DNA of 64,000 nt from Bradyrhizobium vignae (GTDB lineage Bacteria; Pseudomonadota; Alphaproteobacteria; Rhizobiales; Xanthobacteraceae), in the NCBI RefSeq assembly GCF_004114425.1, contig NZ_RDQF01000005.1, positions 62,001 to 126,000 on the forward strand, given 5' to 3'. A model generated the notes under the pieces. It worked only from the letters and a program-made list of their open reading frames with translations, searched no databases and was not told where the DNA came from. Below are positions 18,901-28,077 of the stretch, piece after piece; positions within the stretch are counted from its first letter, which is position 1; each line of letters opens with the position of its first letter. The position numbers were made by a program, and so were the translations under genes.

Positions 18901-19011
18901 GTTGCTGCGCCCGCGCCGGCACCCGAGCCCGCGCCGGAGGCCGCAAGCGAAACCCCGGCCGCACCGCGCCGCGCCGGCTGGTGGTCACGCCGTTTCGGCG
19001 GCGGCCAGTAA
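15904..19011 (+). CDS. rne: ribonuclease E with large acidic/His-rich insertion in the S1 domain
   Basis: This endonuclease starts mRNA decay and rRNA/tRNA processing and scaffolds the degradosome. The 1,035-residue protein has an S1 RNA-binding domain beginning near residue 38. The S1 domain is interrupted at about 95-325 by a low-complexity insertion, including a His/Asp run at about 165-219, and resumes at RRQYKIQEV. Catalytic aspartates are D549 (SIDVNSG) and D592 (VIDFID). The zinc-link cysteines C650 and C653 (CPHC) keep the E. coli spacing to the active site exactly. The C-terminal 300 residues are disordered with arginine-rich blocks. A strong terminator follows. Confidence 0.95.
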   Translation: MPNKMLIDATHPEETRVVVVRGNRVEEFDFETAQRKQLRGNIYLAKVTRVEPSLQAAFVEYGGNRHGFLAFSEIHPDYYQIPVADRQALIEAEEQAHREAEEESENRSHGRRRSRHRSARRRGHGERVRSDIVEGLDAGADPVAQPVEDATLPEHEGEPLHTEAEHHGEHEGHDHDHDEHDHDDHHHAHDDEHHHAHDHDAHDHEGERDPHDHEHADETPAPVAAVGAEPVVATETVAEPQPAQTFETAPEAHAAEAHAEPLAEAVTSAAEPADAVYAAGESNEAPHAEPVDAVGEDDEDEDGEDAEEEVVESVGGDDVLEEVPERTFRPRRQYKIQEVIKRRQVMLVQVVKEERGNKGAALTTYLSLAGRYAVLMPNTARGGGISRKITSAQDRSRLKEVVQDLDVPEGMGIILRTAGASRTKPEIKRDFEYLIRMWETVRDLTLKSQAPTLVYEEGSLIKRSLRDLYNKEIDEIQVAGEAGYREARDFMKMLMPANVSAVKQYRDGQPLFSRMGVESQLDAMFSPTVQLRSGGYIVINQTEALVSIDVNSGRSTREHHIEDTALKTNLEAAEEVARQLRLRDLAGLIVIDFIDMDEKRNNRAVERKLSDCLRQDRARIQVGRISHFGLLEMSRQRIRASVLESSTDPCPHCGGTGHVRSVSSVALQLLRGLEEILMKGATHNLVVRTRTDVALYVLNHKRGHLRDLENGFKVTLSVIADPSVSGPQAYVIDRGEQVHTLEAAKALLAAQAAASPPPLAEEAYDDEDGFDLETESEVETDETEGLADEQAAGEAASEQDGQRRKRRRRRRGRGGQRDSELREDTASTLPEAAMAAGEGEDETESEQDGEEGEEQAARGEQQGGGERRRRRGRRGGRRRRGGGEEGLAGSINDELGTNPPPEAAGAVADFDGFGSETAPSIAQTEHITEPQVEQPEPRAEVQTEAPAQAEPAPAATATPEEEPAGDKTARRRSTVREKVSFLLNSQPEPATPVAQATEPVAAPAPAPEPAPEAASETPAAPRRAGWWSRRFGGGQ

Positions 19012-19024
19012 GCCACACTCATTG

Positions 19025-19051
19025 AAACGCCCGGCCGAGCCGGGCGTTTTT
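19025..19051 (+). terminator. rne intrinsic terminator
   Basis: Nine-pair stem (AACGCCCGG/CCGGGCGTT, loop CCGAG) runs into a five-T tract, 14 bases after the rne stop codon. Confidence 0.9.
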
Positions 19052-19241
19052 CGTTGCGTACAAATGTCTTCTCGCGCGAGCGGGCGTCTTGCTTGCGTGA
19101 GGTTGATGGTAGCCATGATGCGGCCGACAGACATGCGGTCGAACTCGCAAATATCATCCGGCGCACAAAACTGGTGTGCAGCGCATCCAACTAGGCTTCT
19201 GATGTGCTAAGTCGTCTTCACGACTTAGAAGAGGACCAGCG

Positions 19242-20738
19242 TTGTCAGAGCTTTGTGATTCCAGTGCCGTTGAGCTGCGTCGCCTGTTGGCCGCACGGAC
19301 GATCTCGCCTGTCGAACTCCTCGACGCCTGCCTGTCGCGCATCACCGCCGTCAATGGCGCCGTCAACGCCATCGTGACTCTGGATGAGCCGGGCGCACGT
19401 GCAGCCGCGAAGGCAGCCGAGGCAGCCATCCTGCGCGGCGAGGATCGCGGCGCGCTGCACGGCCTGCCTGTCTTGATCAAGGACACGCAGGACACCGCCG
19501 GGATGCGCTCCACCTATGGCAGCCCGCTGCTGCGCGACAACGTGCCGGCCGCCGATCAGGGTTCGGTCGCTCGCTTGCGCGCGGCCGGCGCCATCATCTT
19601 CGGCAAGACCAACACGCCGGAATGGGCGGCCGGCGGCAACACCCGCAATCCCGTGTTCGGCGCGACCGGCAACCCGTTCGATCCCATGCGTTCGGCGGCG
19701 GGCTCGTCCGGTGGCTCGGCGGTGGCGCTCGCCTGCGGCATGGCCCCGCTCGCCTCGGGCTCCGACACCGGCGGAAGCTTGCGCAATCCGGCCGGCTTCT
19801 CCGGCATCGTCGGGATGCGCCCGTCCTACGGCCTCGTGCCGAGCGAAAAGCGCATCTTCGGCTGGTCGAACCTCTCGACCGACGGGCCGATGGCGCGCAA
19901 CGTTGCCGACGCCGCGCTGATGCTCTCGGTGATGGCGAGCGACGATGCCCGCGATCCGCTCGCCTACACCCTGCCCGGCGAACCGTTGCGGGCTCGTGCC
20001 GAGCGCTGGGCCGCGCCGCGCCCCGCCGATCTCGGCAAGCTGCGTCTCGCTTTCACCGAAGACTTCGGCTTCGCACCGACCGAGCAGGCGATCCGCCGCG
20101 TGTTCCGCGCACGCGTGAAGAAGCTTGCACCGCTGTTCGCCGACTGCCGCGAGGCCACACCCGACTGCTCCGGCGCCGACGACGCCTTCGCCGTGCTGCG
20201 CGCCGGCATGTTCCTGGCGACGCATGGCAAGAATTACAAAGAACGTCCCGAGATGCTCGGCCCCAACGTCCGCGCCAATGTCGAGGAAGGCCTCGGCTAC
20301 ACGCTCGAGGACTACGCCCGCGCCGCCACGACACAGACGCGGATCTATCGAGCCTACCAGACCTTCTTCGCAAATTGCGACGTGCTGATCAGCCCGACCA
20401 TCACGCTGAGCCCGCGGCCGTGGTCGGAGCTCTATCCCGCCGAGATCGACGGCGTGCCGACCAAATCTTATTTCCACTGGCTCGCGCTCGCCTATGCCGT
20501 CACGCTGCCCGGCCATCCCGCGATCAGCATTCCGCTCGGTCTCGATGAAGCTGGCCTTCCGTTCGGCCTCCAGATCGTCGGCCCGCGCGGCGGCGATGCG
20601 ATCGTGCTCTCGGTCGCCGCGAGCATCGAGGCTGCGTTCGCGAACGATGCGCAATTGTGCCGCCCCGTGCCCGACTTCGCACGGCTCGCCGCTGCACCGC
20701 CGCTATCGGCCGCACCAGATTTCCTCACCTGGGAATGA
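19242..20738 (+). CDS. amidase-signature family hydrolase
   Basis: The 498-residue enzyme has the Ser-cisSer-Lys triad of amidase-signature hydrolases: K80 (VLIKDTQD), S155 (GSSGGSAVAL) and the nucleophile S179 (GSDTGGSL), with the usual spacings. It should hydrolyse a carboxylic amide. The TTG start at 19242 has gagga seven bases upstream and no better in-frame start. A DadA-like oxidoreductase begins 28 bases downstream, so the pair may work together on an N-acylated or amide-bearing amino acid; that is inference. Confidence 0.88.
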   Translation: MSELCDSSAVELRRLLAARTISPVELLDACLSRITAVNGAVNAIVTLDEPGARAAAKAAEAAILRGEDRGALHGLPVLIKDTQDTAGMRSTYGSPLLRDNVPAADQGSVARLRAAGAIIFGKTNTPEWAAGGNTRNPVFGATGNPFDPMRSAAGSSGGSAVALACGMAPLASGSDTGGSLRNPAGFSGIVGMRPSYGLVPSEKRIFGWSNLSTDGPMARNVADAALMLSVMASDDARDPLAYTLPGEPLRARAERWAAPRPADLGKLRLAFTEDFGFAPTEQAIRRVFRARVKKLAPLFADCREATPDCSGADDAFAVLRAGMFLATHGKNYKERPEMLGPNVRANVEEGLGYTLEDYARAATTQTRIYRAYQTFFANCDVLISPTITLSPRPWSELYPAEIDGVPTKSYFHWLALAYAVTLPGHPAISIPLGLDEAGLPFGLQIVGPRGGDAIVLSVAASIEAAFANDAQLCRPVPDFARLAAAPPLSAAPDFLTWE

Positions 20739-20766
20739 CCCGGGCCTGACAGGAGAATTGTTTCCG

Positions 20767-21999
20767 ATGCAAAGCGCGATCATTCTCGGCGGCGGCATGG
20801 TGGGCGTGGGTGCCGCGCTGCATCTGCAGCAGCGCGGCTGGTCGGTCACGCTGGTCGATCGCAGGGAGCCCGGCCGCGAGACCAGCTACGGCAATGCCGG
20901 GATGATCCAGGCGGAAGCGGTGCGGCCCTATCCGATGCCGCGCGATCTCGCCTCGCTCTTGAAGATCGCGACCGGCCGCACCAACGACGTGCGCTACAGC
21001 CTCTCCTCCCTCCATCTGCACATCGAGCCCCTGCTCCGCTATTGGTGGCATTCGGCGCCGAAGCGGCATCGCGAGGCGATCGCCGGCTGGGCGCGCCTGA
21101 TCGCCAGCGCGACGGCCGAACATGACATCCTGATCCGCGAGGCCCATGCCGACAATCTGATCCGCCGGGCCGGCTATCGCGCGCTGTACCGCGATGCCGC
21201 CGCCCTGGAGCACTCGATCAAGGACGCGGAGCAAGATCGGCGCGAATTCGGTGTGAACTTTCGCGTTCTGTCAGGCAGCGAGTTGACAAAAGCCGAGCCG
21301 ATCCTGCGCGACGATCTGCCCGGCGCGATCCATTGGCTCGACACCTGGACCGTGTCCGATCCGGGTGCGCTGGTGACCGCCTATGCCGAGCTGTTCGCGC
21401 GCCTCGGCGGCCGGATCGTGCTGGGTGATGCGCAGTCGCTTCGGCAAACTGCGACTGGCTGGTCGGTCGACACCGATCAGGGGCGCATCGATGCTCCCCA
21501 CGCCGTCGTGACGCTCGGCCCCTGGTCGCCCGATCTGTTGTACAAGTTCGGCTATCGCATCCCGCTGGTGCGCAAGCGCGGCTATCACATGCATTATAGC
21601 GGCGGCGCTTCGCTCGACCTGCCGCTCGTCGACAAGGCCCGTGGCTACGCCATGGGCCCGATGGCCAAGGGAATTCGCATCACCACCGGCGCTGAGCTGA
21701 CGGGCCCGGATGCGCTCGCAACACCGGTACAGCTCGCCAGCGCGGAAGCCTCCGCGCGCGAGCTGATCGACCTCGGCAAACGGGTCGAGCCGGATCCGTG
21801 GTTCGGCACCCGCCCCTGCACGCCGGACATGCTGCCGGTGCTCGGACAGGCCCCGCGTCATCCCGGCCTCTGGATGAACTTTGGTCACGGGCACCAGGGC
21901 TTTACGCTGGGCCCTGCGACCGGGCGCCTGCTCGCCGAGATCATGAGCGGCGAGACGCCGTCGATCGATCCCGCGCCGTACCGGCCGGAGCGGTTTTAA
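20767..21999 (+). CDS. FAD-dependent oxidoreductase, D-amino acid dehydrogenase (DadA) family
   Basis: The 410-residue protein has the N-terminal FAD-binding motif IILGGGMVGVGAALHLQQRG followed by ETSYGNAGMI, and a C-terminal FAD contact GHGHQGFTLGPATG, all as in DadA/DAO. It would oxidise a D-amino acid (or glycine/proline-like substrate) to the keto acid and pass electrons to the respiratory chain. The ATG at 20767 has aggaga 10 bases upstream. Probably co-transcribed with the amidase upstream. Confidence 0.85.
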   Translation: MQSAIILGGGMVGVGAALHLQQRGWSVTLVDRREPGRETSYGNAGMIQAEAVRPYPMPRDLASLLKIATGRTNDVRYSLSSLHLHIEPLLRYWWHSAPKRHREAIAGWARLIASATAEHDILIREAHADNLIRRAGYRALYRDAAALEHSIKDAEQDRREFGVNFRVLSGSELTKAEPILRDDLPGAIHWLDTWTVSDPGALVTAYAELFARLGGRIVLGDAQSLRQTATGWSVDTDQGRIDAPHAVVTLGPWSPDLLYKFGYRIPLVRKRGYHMHYSGGASLDLPLVDKARGYAMGPMAKGIRITTGAELTGPDALATPVQLASAEASARELIDLGKRVEPDPWFGTRPCTPDMLPVLGQAPRHPGLWMNFGHGHQGFTLGPATGRLLAEIMSGETPSIDPAPYRPERF

Positions 22000-22005
22000 C
22001 CCTCC

Positions 22006-22031
22006 GCGTTCGCGGCGAGCACCGCGAACGC
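22006..22031 (+). terminator. hairpin after the DadA-like gene
   Basis: Perfect ten-base arms (GCGTTCGCGG/CCGCGAACGC, six-base loop) start seven bases after the stop codon. There is no T-tract, so termination may need Rho or another factor. Confidence 0.45.
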
Positions 22032-22071
22032 AGTCGACAGGCGCATCAAGGGGTCGTCCCGGAGCCCAAAG

Positions 22072-22104
22072 AAAAAGGGCTGATCGAGGATCTCGACCAG
22101 CCCT
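22072..22104 (-). terminator. dctA intrinsic terminator
   Basis: On the minus strand a 13-base arm pair (92-104 against 76-88, one mismatch) is followed by TTTTTC. It lies about 45 bases past the dctA stop codon, in the converging intergenic space. Confidence 0.85.
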
Positions 22105-22148
22105 GTTACTTCAAGATCTGACAGCGCAGCTCGCGCCGTCAGATCGGA

Positions 22149-23483
22149 TCAGTCCGTGGTGATCGCCGTCTCCATGTCGGTCGGATCGATCTGCTTGGAA
22201 AGGTTGGCATTGAGCTTGTCGCGGTCGAGCTCGCCTTCCCACCAGGCCACGATCACGCAAGCGACGCCGTTGCCGCACAGATTGGTCAGCGCGCGGCACT
22301 CGCTCATGAACTTGTCGATGCCGAGCACGATCGCCATGCCCGGCACGAGGCGCGGATCGACCACGGCGAGCGTTGCCGCCAGCGTGATGAAGCCCGCGCC
22401 GGTGATGCCGGAGGCGCCCTTCGAGGTCAGCATCGCCACGACCAGGATCGTGAGCTGCTGGCTGAAGGAGAGATCGTAACCGAGCGCCTGCGCGATGAAG
22501 AGCGTTGCCAACGTCATGTAGATGTTGGTGCCGTCGAGGTTGAACGAGTAACCCGTGGGCACGACGAGGCCGACAACCGACTTGGAGCAGCCGAGCCGTT
22601 CCAGCTTTTCCATCAAGGTCGGCAGCGCGCTTTCCGACGACGAGGTGCCGAGCACGATCAGCAGCTCGTCCTTGATGTAGGCCAGGAACTTGAAAATCGA
22701 GAACCCAGCCAGGCGCGCAATGATGCCGAGCACGACGAACACGAACAGCGCAGCCGTGACGTAGAACGTCGCGATCAGGCCGATCAGGTTGAGGAGCGCG
22801 CCGGTGCCGAACTTGCCGATCGTATAGGCCATCGCACCGAACGCGCCGATCGGCGCTGCACGCATCACGATGGAGATGACGCCGAACACCGCATGCGCGG
22901 CGTCGTCGATGAAGCTGCGGATGGTGTGGCCGCGCTCGCCAAGGCTCATGATGGCAAAGCCGAACAGCACCGAGAACAGCAGCACCTGCAGGATCTCGCC
23001 TTGCGCGAACGCCCCGACCACGGTGTCCGGAATGATGTGCAGCACGAAGTCGACCGACTTCTGACCCGCGGCCTGCTTGGCGTAATTTGCAACGGCCGCC
23101 TCGCTGGCCGCCCCACTGCCGAAGCCCGCACCAGGCTTCACGAGATTGCCGATGAGGAGCCCGATCACCAGCGCGAAGGTCGAGACGACCTCGAAATAGA
23201 CCAGCGCCTTGACGCCGATGCGTCCGACCTTCTTCGCATCCTGGATGTGGGCGATGCCGGAGACCACGGTGCAGAAGATGATCGGGGCGATCACCATCTT
23301 GATCAGCTTGATGAAGCCGTCGCCCAGCGCCTTGATCCAGTCGTTGGTGGCAACCGACGGCCAGAGCCATCCGACGATGGCGCCGAGCACGATGGCGATC
23401 AGCACCTGAACGTAGAGAATCTTGTACCACGGCTTGGCTGCGGCCGGCGCGACTGGCGCCCCCGCCATCGTTGTCGTCGTCAT
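22149..23483 (-). CDS. dctA: C4-dicarboxylate:cation symporter DctA
   Basis: The 444-residue inner-membrane protein imports succinate, malate and fumarate with protons or sodium. Length equals the family norm. Diagnostic motifs of the DAACS family are present: the serine-rich hairpin [15 protein letters not shown], and [23 protein letters not shown]. In rhizobia DctA feeds nodule bacteroids; whether this copy does so is unknown. No dctBD sensor pair is adjacent and I found no clear sigma-54 promoter. The ATG at 23483 follows gaggggg; an in-frame start at 23501 is less likely. Confidence 0.94.
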   Translation of the reverse strand: MTTTTMAGAPVAPAAAKPWYKILYVQVLIAIVLGAIVGWLWPSVATNDWIKALGDGFIKLIKMVIAPIIFCTVVSGIAHIQDAKKVGRIGVKALVYFEVVSTFALVIGLLIGNLVKPGAGFGSGAASEAAVANYAKQAAGQKSVDFVLHIIPDTVVGAFAQGEILQVLLFSVLFGFAIMSLGERGHTIRSFIDDAAHAVFGVISIVMRAAPIGAFGAMAYTIGKFGTGALLNLIGLIATFYVTAALFVFVVLGIIARLAGFSIFKFLAYIKDELLIVLGTSSSESALPTLMEKLERLGCSKSVVGLVVPTGYSFNLDGTNIYMTLATLFIAQALGYDLSFSQQLTILVVAMLTSKGASGITGAGFITLAATLAVVDPRLVPGMAIVLGIDKFMSECRALTNLCGNGVACVIVAWWEGELDRDKLNANLSKQIDPTDMETAITTD

Positions 23484-23568
23484 CGTTTCACTCCCCCTCA
23501 AACGTTGGGGCCAGCCAAGATCAACTTGGCCGGCTCTGTCAATTGGAACTGCTCTCTTATTGCGCGCT

Positions 23569-24183
23569 TTACCCGCGGCGATCGACGATCCGGCGGACCG
23601 CCGGCATCAGGGTCGCGCCGAGAGCATTCTTGACCAGTGAACCCGCAATGAACGGCACGATGCCGACCTGCCAAGCCTTGGCAGCGCCGAGACCGATGCC
23701 GAAAGCGAGCCAGGCAAAGCCCGCAGCCAGGATGACGATGTGGCCCATGGCCATCGCCGCAAACAGCCGCACAACGCTGCGATCCCAGCCGCGCTCGGCG
23801 AGCCAGCCGGTGACAAACGCAGCCAGCACAAAGCCGAACAGATAGCCCGCGGTCGGGCCAATCAGCGGTGCAATCCCACCCACGGGACCGGCGAATACCG
23901 GCAGTCCCATCGCACCCTCGGCGAGGTAGGCGATCATGGTTGCGCTGCCAAGGCGCCAGCCATAAGCAGCGCCGATCATCAGCACCACCAGCGTCTGCAG
24001 CGTCATCGGCACATAGGGCAGCGGCAGGTTGACCTTGGCTGACAGCGCCATCAGCGCCGTGCCGAGCGCAATCAGCACGAAGGCGCGAAAGCCGCCGACG
24101 GCCTCGCCCGGCCGGGTCGGCCACATCAACGCGGCGAGAGAAGAATGTGGTGCAGCGGCGGACGGGACGGAACGGTCTGACAA
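23569..24183 (-). CDS. bioY: biotin transporter substrate-binding component BioY
   Basis: The 204-residue membrane protein has about six helices and typical BioY motifs: [12 protein letters not shown] in the first third, [13 protein letters not shown] in the middle, and a C-terminal [12 protein letters not shown]. BioY is the S component of the energy-coupling factor biotin importer and may work with BioMN encoded elsewhere. The start appears to be TTG at 24183 with ggag six bases upstream. An aminotransferase gene ends 33 bases upstream on the same strand. Biotin uptake also serves AccB encoded 5.4 kb away. Confidence 0.88.
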   Translation of the reverse strand: MSDRSVPSAAAPHSSLAALMWPTRPGEAVGGFRAFVLIALGTALMALSAKVNLPLPYVPMTLQTLVVLMIGAAYGWRLGSATMIAYLAEGAMGLPVFAGPVGGIAPLIGPTAGYLFGFVLAAFVTGWLAERGWDRSVVRLFAAMAMGHIVILAAGFAWLAFGIGLGAAKAWQVGIVPFIAGSLVKNALGATLMPAVRRIVDRRG

Positions 24184-24216
24184 GTTGAACTCCGGAAGGC
24201 TGTCGAAAACTGGCGG

Positions 24217-25404
24217 CTATTTAAGCCAGTGAGCGATCCGGTCAACTGCCTCCCGCATCTCATCGAGCGAGCGGGCATAGGAAAACCGTATGAATGAACG
24301 GCCGTGTATGGGATCGAAATCGAGGCCTGGCGTTGCCGCCACGCCCGCCTGCTCCAGCATTTGATTGGCGAACTCGAAGCTGTCCGAGGTGAAGTCCGAG
24401 ACATCGGCATAAAGATAGAAGGCACCGTCGGCCGGCAGGAATCTCGTCAGTCCAGCCTTTGGCAATCCATCGATCAGGACACGCCGGTTTTCCTGATAGC
24501 CGTGCTTGATCTCCTCCATCTCGGCAGCGCCATCAAAAGCCGCTTCGGCCGCGATCTGCGACAACGCCGGCACCGAAATCGACAGGTTCTGTTGCAGCCG
24601 CTCGATCGGCCGCACCAGGATATCGGGAACGACCATCCAGCCGACGCGCCAGCCCGTCATGCAAAAATACTTGGAGAACGAGTTGATCACGAGTGCGTGC
24701 CTGGACAGCGCCGCCGCTGTCACGGCGGGAAATGCGTAATCGAGCCCGTGATAGATCTCGTCCGAGATGAAGCGGATGCCTGCGTCTTCCGCGGCAGCAA
24801 TGAGGCCCGCGAGCGCTTCGCGGGACATCATCGTGCCCGTCGGATTGGCCGGGCTGCCGACCAGAACGCCCTTCAATGGCGCCTCGCGATGGGCGGCGAG
24901 CAGGGCCTCGCCGGTGAGCGCATGACGCGTCTCGTTCGTGGTCTCGATCAGCACCGGTTCGCAACCGAGCGCGGTGAGGATGTGGCGGTATGGCGGATAG
25001 CCCGGCACCGTCACCGCGACGCGATCGCCAGGCTCGAACATCGACAGGAAAGCCAAAATGAAGCCGCCGGAGGAGCCTGTGGTCACCACGATCCGCTCGG
25101 GGTTGACGTCACAACCATAGGTGTCGCGATAATGCCGCGCGATGCGCTCGCGCAGGCTGGGGATGCCGAGCGCGGAGGTATAATCGATCCGTCCGGCCTC
25201 GAGCGCGGCATGGGCGGCCGCAATCGCGGTCCTGGGCGCGCCAGCCGCGGGCTGGCCGACCTCCATGTGGATGACATGGCCGCCGGCGGCCTCGATTCGG
25301 GCCGCCGCGGCCATCACGTCCATCACCATGAACGGGGGAACATCGCTGCGGCGGGAGGGCTCGAGCCACTGCCCCAACCGGTTCCTCAATGTCGCATCGT
25401 GCAT
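24217..25404 (-). CDS. PLP-dependent class I/II aminotransferase
   Basis: The 395-residue enzyme has the fold-type I aminotransferase signature. Visible are a GQP-like substrate region, GSSGGF near residue 110, NPTG (187-190), the cofactor aspartate D215 in SDEIY, the Schiff-base lysine K245 in NSFSKYF, and GWRVGW. It transfers amino groups between amino and keto acids; substrate unknown. Co-location with bioY might hint at biotin or lysine-related metabolism, but it does not look like BioA. Confidence 0.85.
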   Translation of the reverse strand: MHDATLRNRLGQWLEPSRRSDVPPFMVMDVMAAAARIEAAGGHVIHMEVGQPAAGAPRTAIAAAHAALEAGRIDYTSALGIPSLRERIARHYRDTYGCDVNPERIVVTTGSSGGFILAFLSMFEPGDRVAVTVPGYPPYRHILTALGCEPVLIETTNETRHALTGEALLAAHREAPLKGVLVGSPANPTGTMMSREALAGLIAAAEDAGIRFISDEIYHGLDYAFPAVTAAALSRHALVINSFSKYFCMTGWRVGWMVVPDILVRPIERLQQNLSISVPALSQIAAEAAFDGAAEMEEIKHGYQENRRVLIDGLPKAGLTRFLPADGAFYLYADVSDFTSDSFEFANQMLEQAGVAATPGLDFDPIHGRSFIRFSYARSLDEMREAVDRIAHWLK

Positions 25405-25596
25405 CGATTTCTGCTATTCGCTGGCGGACCGATCGGGTCGGTCCGGAACACGGGGCGCTTGCGCCCCAGACTGGCCGCATTGTACGGCTCATAAGGGGCA
25501 CGGCTCACAAGGGCATATCGCGTATCCGGTCCGCCGCCAATCGCCAAAACCAATCACGAAACTGCTTGATCAAGCCCGTTTGACCCAGACCGCTCG

Positions 25597-26997
25597 ATGT
25601 TGCTCCAGACCGCATTGCGCCAGAAGGCCTCCGCCCTCACCGCCCTCGTCACGGCCGTCGCGATCGCGCTGACGCCGTTCTCGTCCGCGCACGCGCAAGC
25701 CAAGGGGCCGCCGGTCCTGCGCGACACCGAGACCGAGCAGCTGCTACGCGAATACACGCGCCCGATCCTGCGCGTCGCGGGTCTGGAGAAGCAGAACATC
25801 CAGATGGTGATCATCAACGACGGCTCGTTCAACGCGTTCGTCGCGGACGGCCGCCGCATCTTCGTCAATTGGGGCGCGATCCTGCAATCGGAGACGCCGA
25901 ACCAGATCATCGGCGTGCTCGCGCACGAGACCGGACATCTGGCCGGTGGCCATCTGTCCAAGCTGCGCGAGCAGCTCGCCGCCGCGCAGACCCAGATGAT
26001 CATTGCGATGCTGCTCGGCGCCGGCGCGATTGCGGCCGGCAGCACCCGCAGCTCGAGCGGGGGCAACAACGGGCTTGCCAATGCGGGCGCCGCCGCGATC
26101 TCCGCTCCGCAGGAGGTGATCCGCCGGTCGCTGCTGTCCTATCAGCGCCAGCAGGAGGAGAATGCGGACCGTGCCGGCGTGAAATTCCTGACCGCGACGC
26201 AGCAATCGCCCAAGGGCATGTACGAGACGTTCAAGCGCTTCACCAGCGAGAGCCTGTTCGCCGCGCGCGGCGCCGATCCCTACCTGCAGTCGCATCCGAT
26301 GCCGGCCGAGCGCGTCGCCGCGCTGCAGGAGTTCGCAAGCTCCAGCCCCTACTGGAACAAGAAGGACGATCCCGCGCTCCAGCTCCGGCATGACATGGTC
26401 CGCGCCAAGATCTCCGCCTTCATGGAGCGTCCCGAGACGGTGTACCGCCGCTATCCCCAGACCAACGACAGCCTGCCCGCGCGCTATGCCCGCGCCATCA
26501 GCACCTATTTGCACGGCGATCTGCGCAGCGCGCTCGCCCAGATCGACGCGCTGATCCAGGTTCAGCCGAACAACCCGTACTTCTACGAGGTGCGCGGTCA
26601 GGCGCTTTTGGAAAGCGGCAAGCCGGCAGAGGCGGTCGCTCCCCTGCGCAAGGCGGTCGCACTCTCCAACAACGCGCCCCTCATCGAGATGTTACTTGGG
26701 CAGGCTCTGGTTGGAACCGATAATAAAGCCTACACCGACGAAGCTGTTCGGATTCTCCGCGCCGCGGTGGCGCGAGAGCCCGAGGCGGCGCTCGGCTATA
26801 CCCAGCTCGCGATGGCCTACGGCCGGAAGGGAGACTATGCCGAGGCAGATCTCGCCTCGGCCCAGGCCGCTTACTTGCGCGGCGACAACAAGACCGCCCG
26901 CGAGCTTGCCACGCGCGCGAAAACCCGTTTCGCCGTCGGCACACCCGGATGGGTCAAGGCCGACGACATCGTGGCGGCGAAGCCGCCGCGCAACTGA
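25597..26997 (+). CDS. M48 family metalloprotease with TPR repeats (BepA-like)
   Basis: The 466-residue periplasmic protease has a signal peptide ending at AHA-QA (about residue 34). The zinc site is H110-E111-T-G-H114, with the third ligand near E187 (EENADRAG). A C-terminal tetratricopeptide region (about residues 285-460) follows. The layout matches BepA/YfgC, which clears or helps fold outer-membrane proteins such as LptD and BamA. Start at 25597 gives the complete signal peptide. A DsbA-like gene follows about 100 bases downstream, so the two may share a transcript for envelope protein quality control. Confidence 0.88.
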   Translation: MLLQTALRQKASALTALVTAVAIALTPFSSAHAQAKGPPVLRDTETEQLLREYTRPILRVAGLEKQNIQMVIINDGSFNAFVADGRRIFVNWGAILQSETPNQIIGVLAHETGHLAGGHLSKLREQLAAAQTQMIIAMLLGAGAIAAGSTRSSSGGNNGLANAGAAAISAPQEVIRRSLLSYQRQQEENADRAGVKFLTATQQSPKGMYETFKRFTSESLFAARGADPYLQSHPMPAERVAALQEFASSSPYWNKKDDPALQLRHDMVRAKISAFMERPETVYRRYPQTNDSLPARYARAISTYLHGDLRSALAQIDALIQVQPNNPYFYEVRGQALLESGKPAEAVAPLRKAVALSNNAPLIEMLLGQALVGTDNKAYTDEAVRILRAAVAREPEAALGYTQLAMAYGRKGDYAEADLASAQAAYLRGDNKTARELATRAKTRFAVGTPGWVKADDIVAAKPPRN

Positions 26998-27094
26998 CGC
27001 AACTCGAACGACGCCCGATACCACGACGTCACGACACCGAGCTCAAGTCCACCGGGACGTTTCTCGAAACTGCTTTGAACAAGAGGATTTGCCT

Positions 27095-27862
27095 ATGCCT
27101 TCGCTGCGCCTGCTTGCTCCCGCATTGTTTGCGCTCGCCATGCTCGGCGCAGCCGTGCCCGCCTCGGCCGACGGTTTCTCCGACAGCCAGCGCACCGACA
27201 TCGAGGCGATCATCAAGAGCTATCTCGTCAGCCATCCCGAGGTGCTCGAGGAGGCCATGGCCGAGCTCAGCAAGCGCCAGGCCGCGGCCGAAACGCAGAA
27301 GCACGAGGCCAGCATCGCGCAGAATGCCGACGCGATCTTCAACTCGCCGCGCCAGGTCGTGCTCGGCAACAAGGACGGCGACGTCACCTTCGTCGAGTTC
27401 TTCGACTACAATTGCGGCTACTGCAAACGCGCCATGGGTGACATGCTCGACCTCATGAAGAGCGATCCGAAGCTGAAGGTGGTGCTGAAGGAGTTTCCGG
27501 TGCTGAGCCAGGGTTCGGTCGAAGCGGCTCAGGTCGCGGTCGCCGTGCGCATGCAGGACCCCTCCGGCAAGAAATATCTCGACTTCCACCAGAAGCTGCT
27601 CGGCGGCCGCGGCGCCGCCGACAAGGCCCGCGCCATGCAGGCGGCGAAGGAGGCCGGCCTCGACACCGCGAGAATCGAGAAGGACATCGCCAGCCCCGAA
27701 GTGCGCGCCACCATCGAGGAGAACTTCAAGCTTGCCGAAGCGATGGGCATGAATGGCACGCCGAGCTACGTGATCGGCAAGCAGATCGTCGTCGGTGCCA
27801 TCGGCGTGGAAGGCCTCAGGGAAAAGATCGGCGTTGCCCGCTGCGGCAAAGCGACTTGCTGA
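27095..27862 (+). CDS. DsbA-family thiol:disulfide oxidoreductase
   Basis: The 255-residue secreted thioredoxin-fold protein has a signal peptide cut near ASADG. An N-terminal helical segment typical of Com1/ScsC-like members precedes the redox pair C107-GY-C110 (DYNCGYCK) and a cis-proline in NGTPSYVIG. It catalyses disulfide formation or isomerisation in the periplasm. Two extra cysteines lie at the C-terminus (ARCGKATC). The ATG at 27095 has agagga 8 bases upstream. A strong terminator follows. Confidence 0.9.
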   Translation: MPSLRLLAPALFALAMLGAAVPASADGFSDSQRTDIEAIIKSYLVSHPEVLEEAMAELSKRQAAAETQKHEASIAQNADAIFNSPRQVVLGNKDGDVTFVEFFDYNCGYCKRAMGDMLDLMKSDPKLKVVLKEFPVLSQGSVEAAQVAVAVRMQDPSGKKYLDFHQKLLGGRGAADKARAMQAAKEAGLDTARIEKDIASPEVRATIEENFKLAEAMGMNGTPSYVIGKQIVVGAIGVEGLREKIGVARCGKATC

Positions 27863-27887
27863 GCGACGCGACATTGCGTTGAAGGAG

Positions 27888-27913
27888 GCCGGCTCACAGC
27901 CGGCTTTTTTTTT
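27888..27913 (+). terminator. intrinsic terminator after the DsbA-like gene
   Basis: Stem GCCGGCT/AGCCGGC with a three-base loop runs directly into nine T residues, 26 bases past the stop codon. Confidence 0.93.
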
Positions 27914-28005
27914 GCGCGGTTCGGACCGTCGCAGTTTGTCGCGGTCGGGCGGGACCGTTCATCCGGTGTTCAGCAAACAAAGCTCGCCGGAACCTCCTGG
28001 ATTTC

Positions 28006-28030
28006 GGAACGACCGCGCTCTCCTTTCGTT
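28006..28030 (+). promoter_or_regulatory. EcfG-type (general stress response) promoter for the DUF1236 gene
   Basis: GGAAC (28006-28010), a 16-base spacer, then CGTT (28027-28030), an exact match to the alphaproteobacterial sigma-EcfG consensus. The ATG lies 47 bases downstream. Confidence 0.8.
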
Positions 28031-28077
28031 GTCGGCGCGGGCAATGACGCAAAGAAATCACGTGAGGAGAGGTTCAA

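Noticed and set aside
22111..23430. 439-codon frame overlapping dctA on the same strand
   Set aside because: Offset reading of dctA with Arg/Gly/His-rich nonsense; dctA motifs are in the other frame.
23484..23568. Sigma-54 promoter for dctA
   Set aside because: No TGGCAC-N5-TTGC pattern on the minus strand; only a small gccaag/cttggc hairpin is seen.
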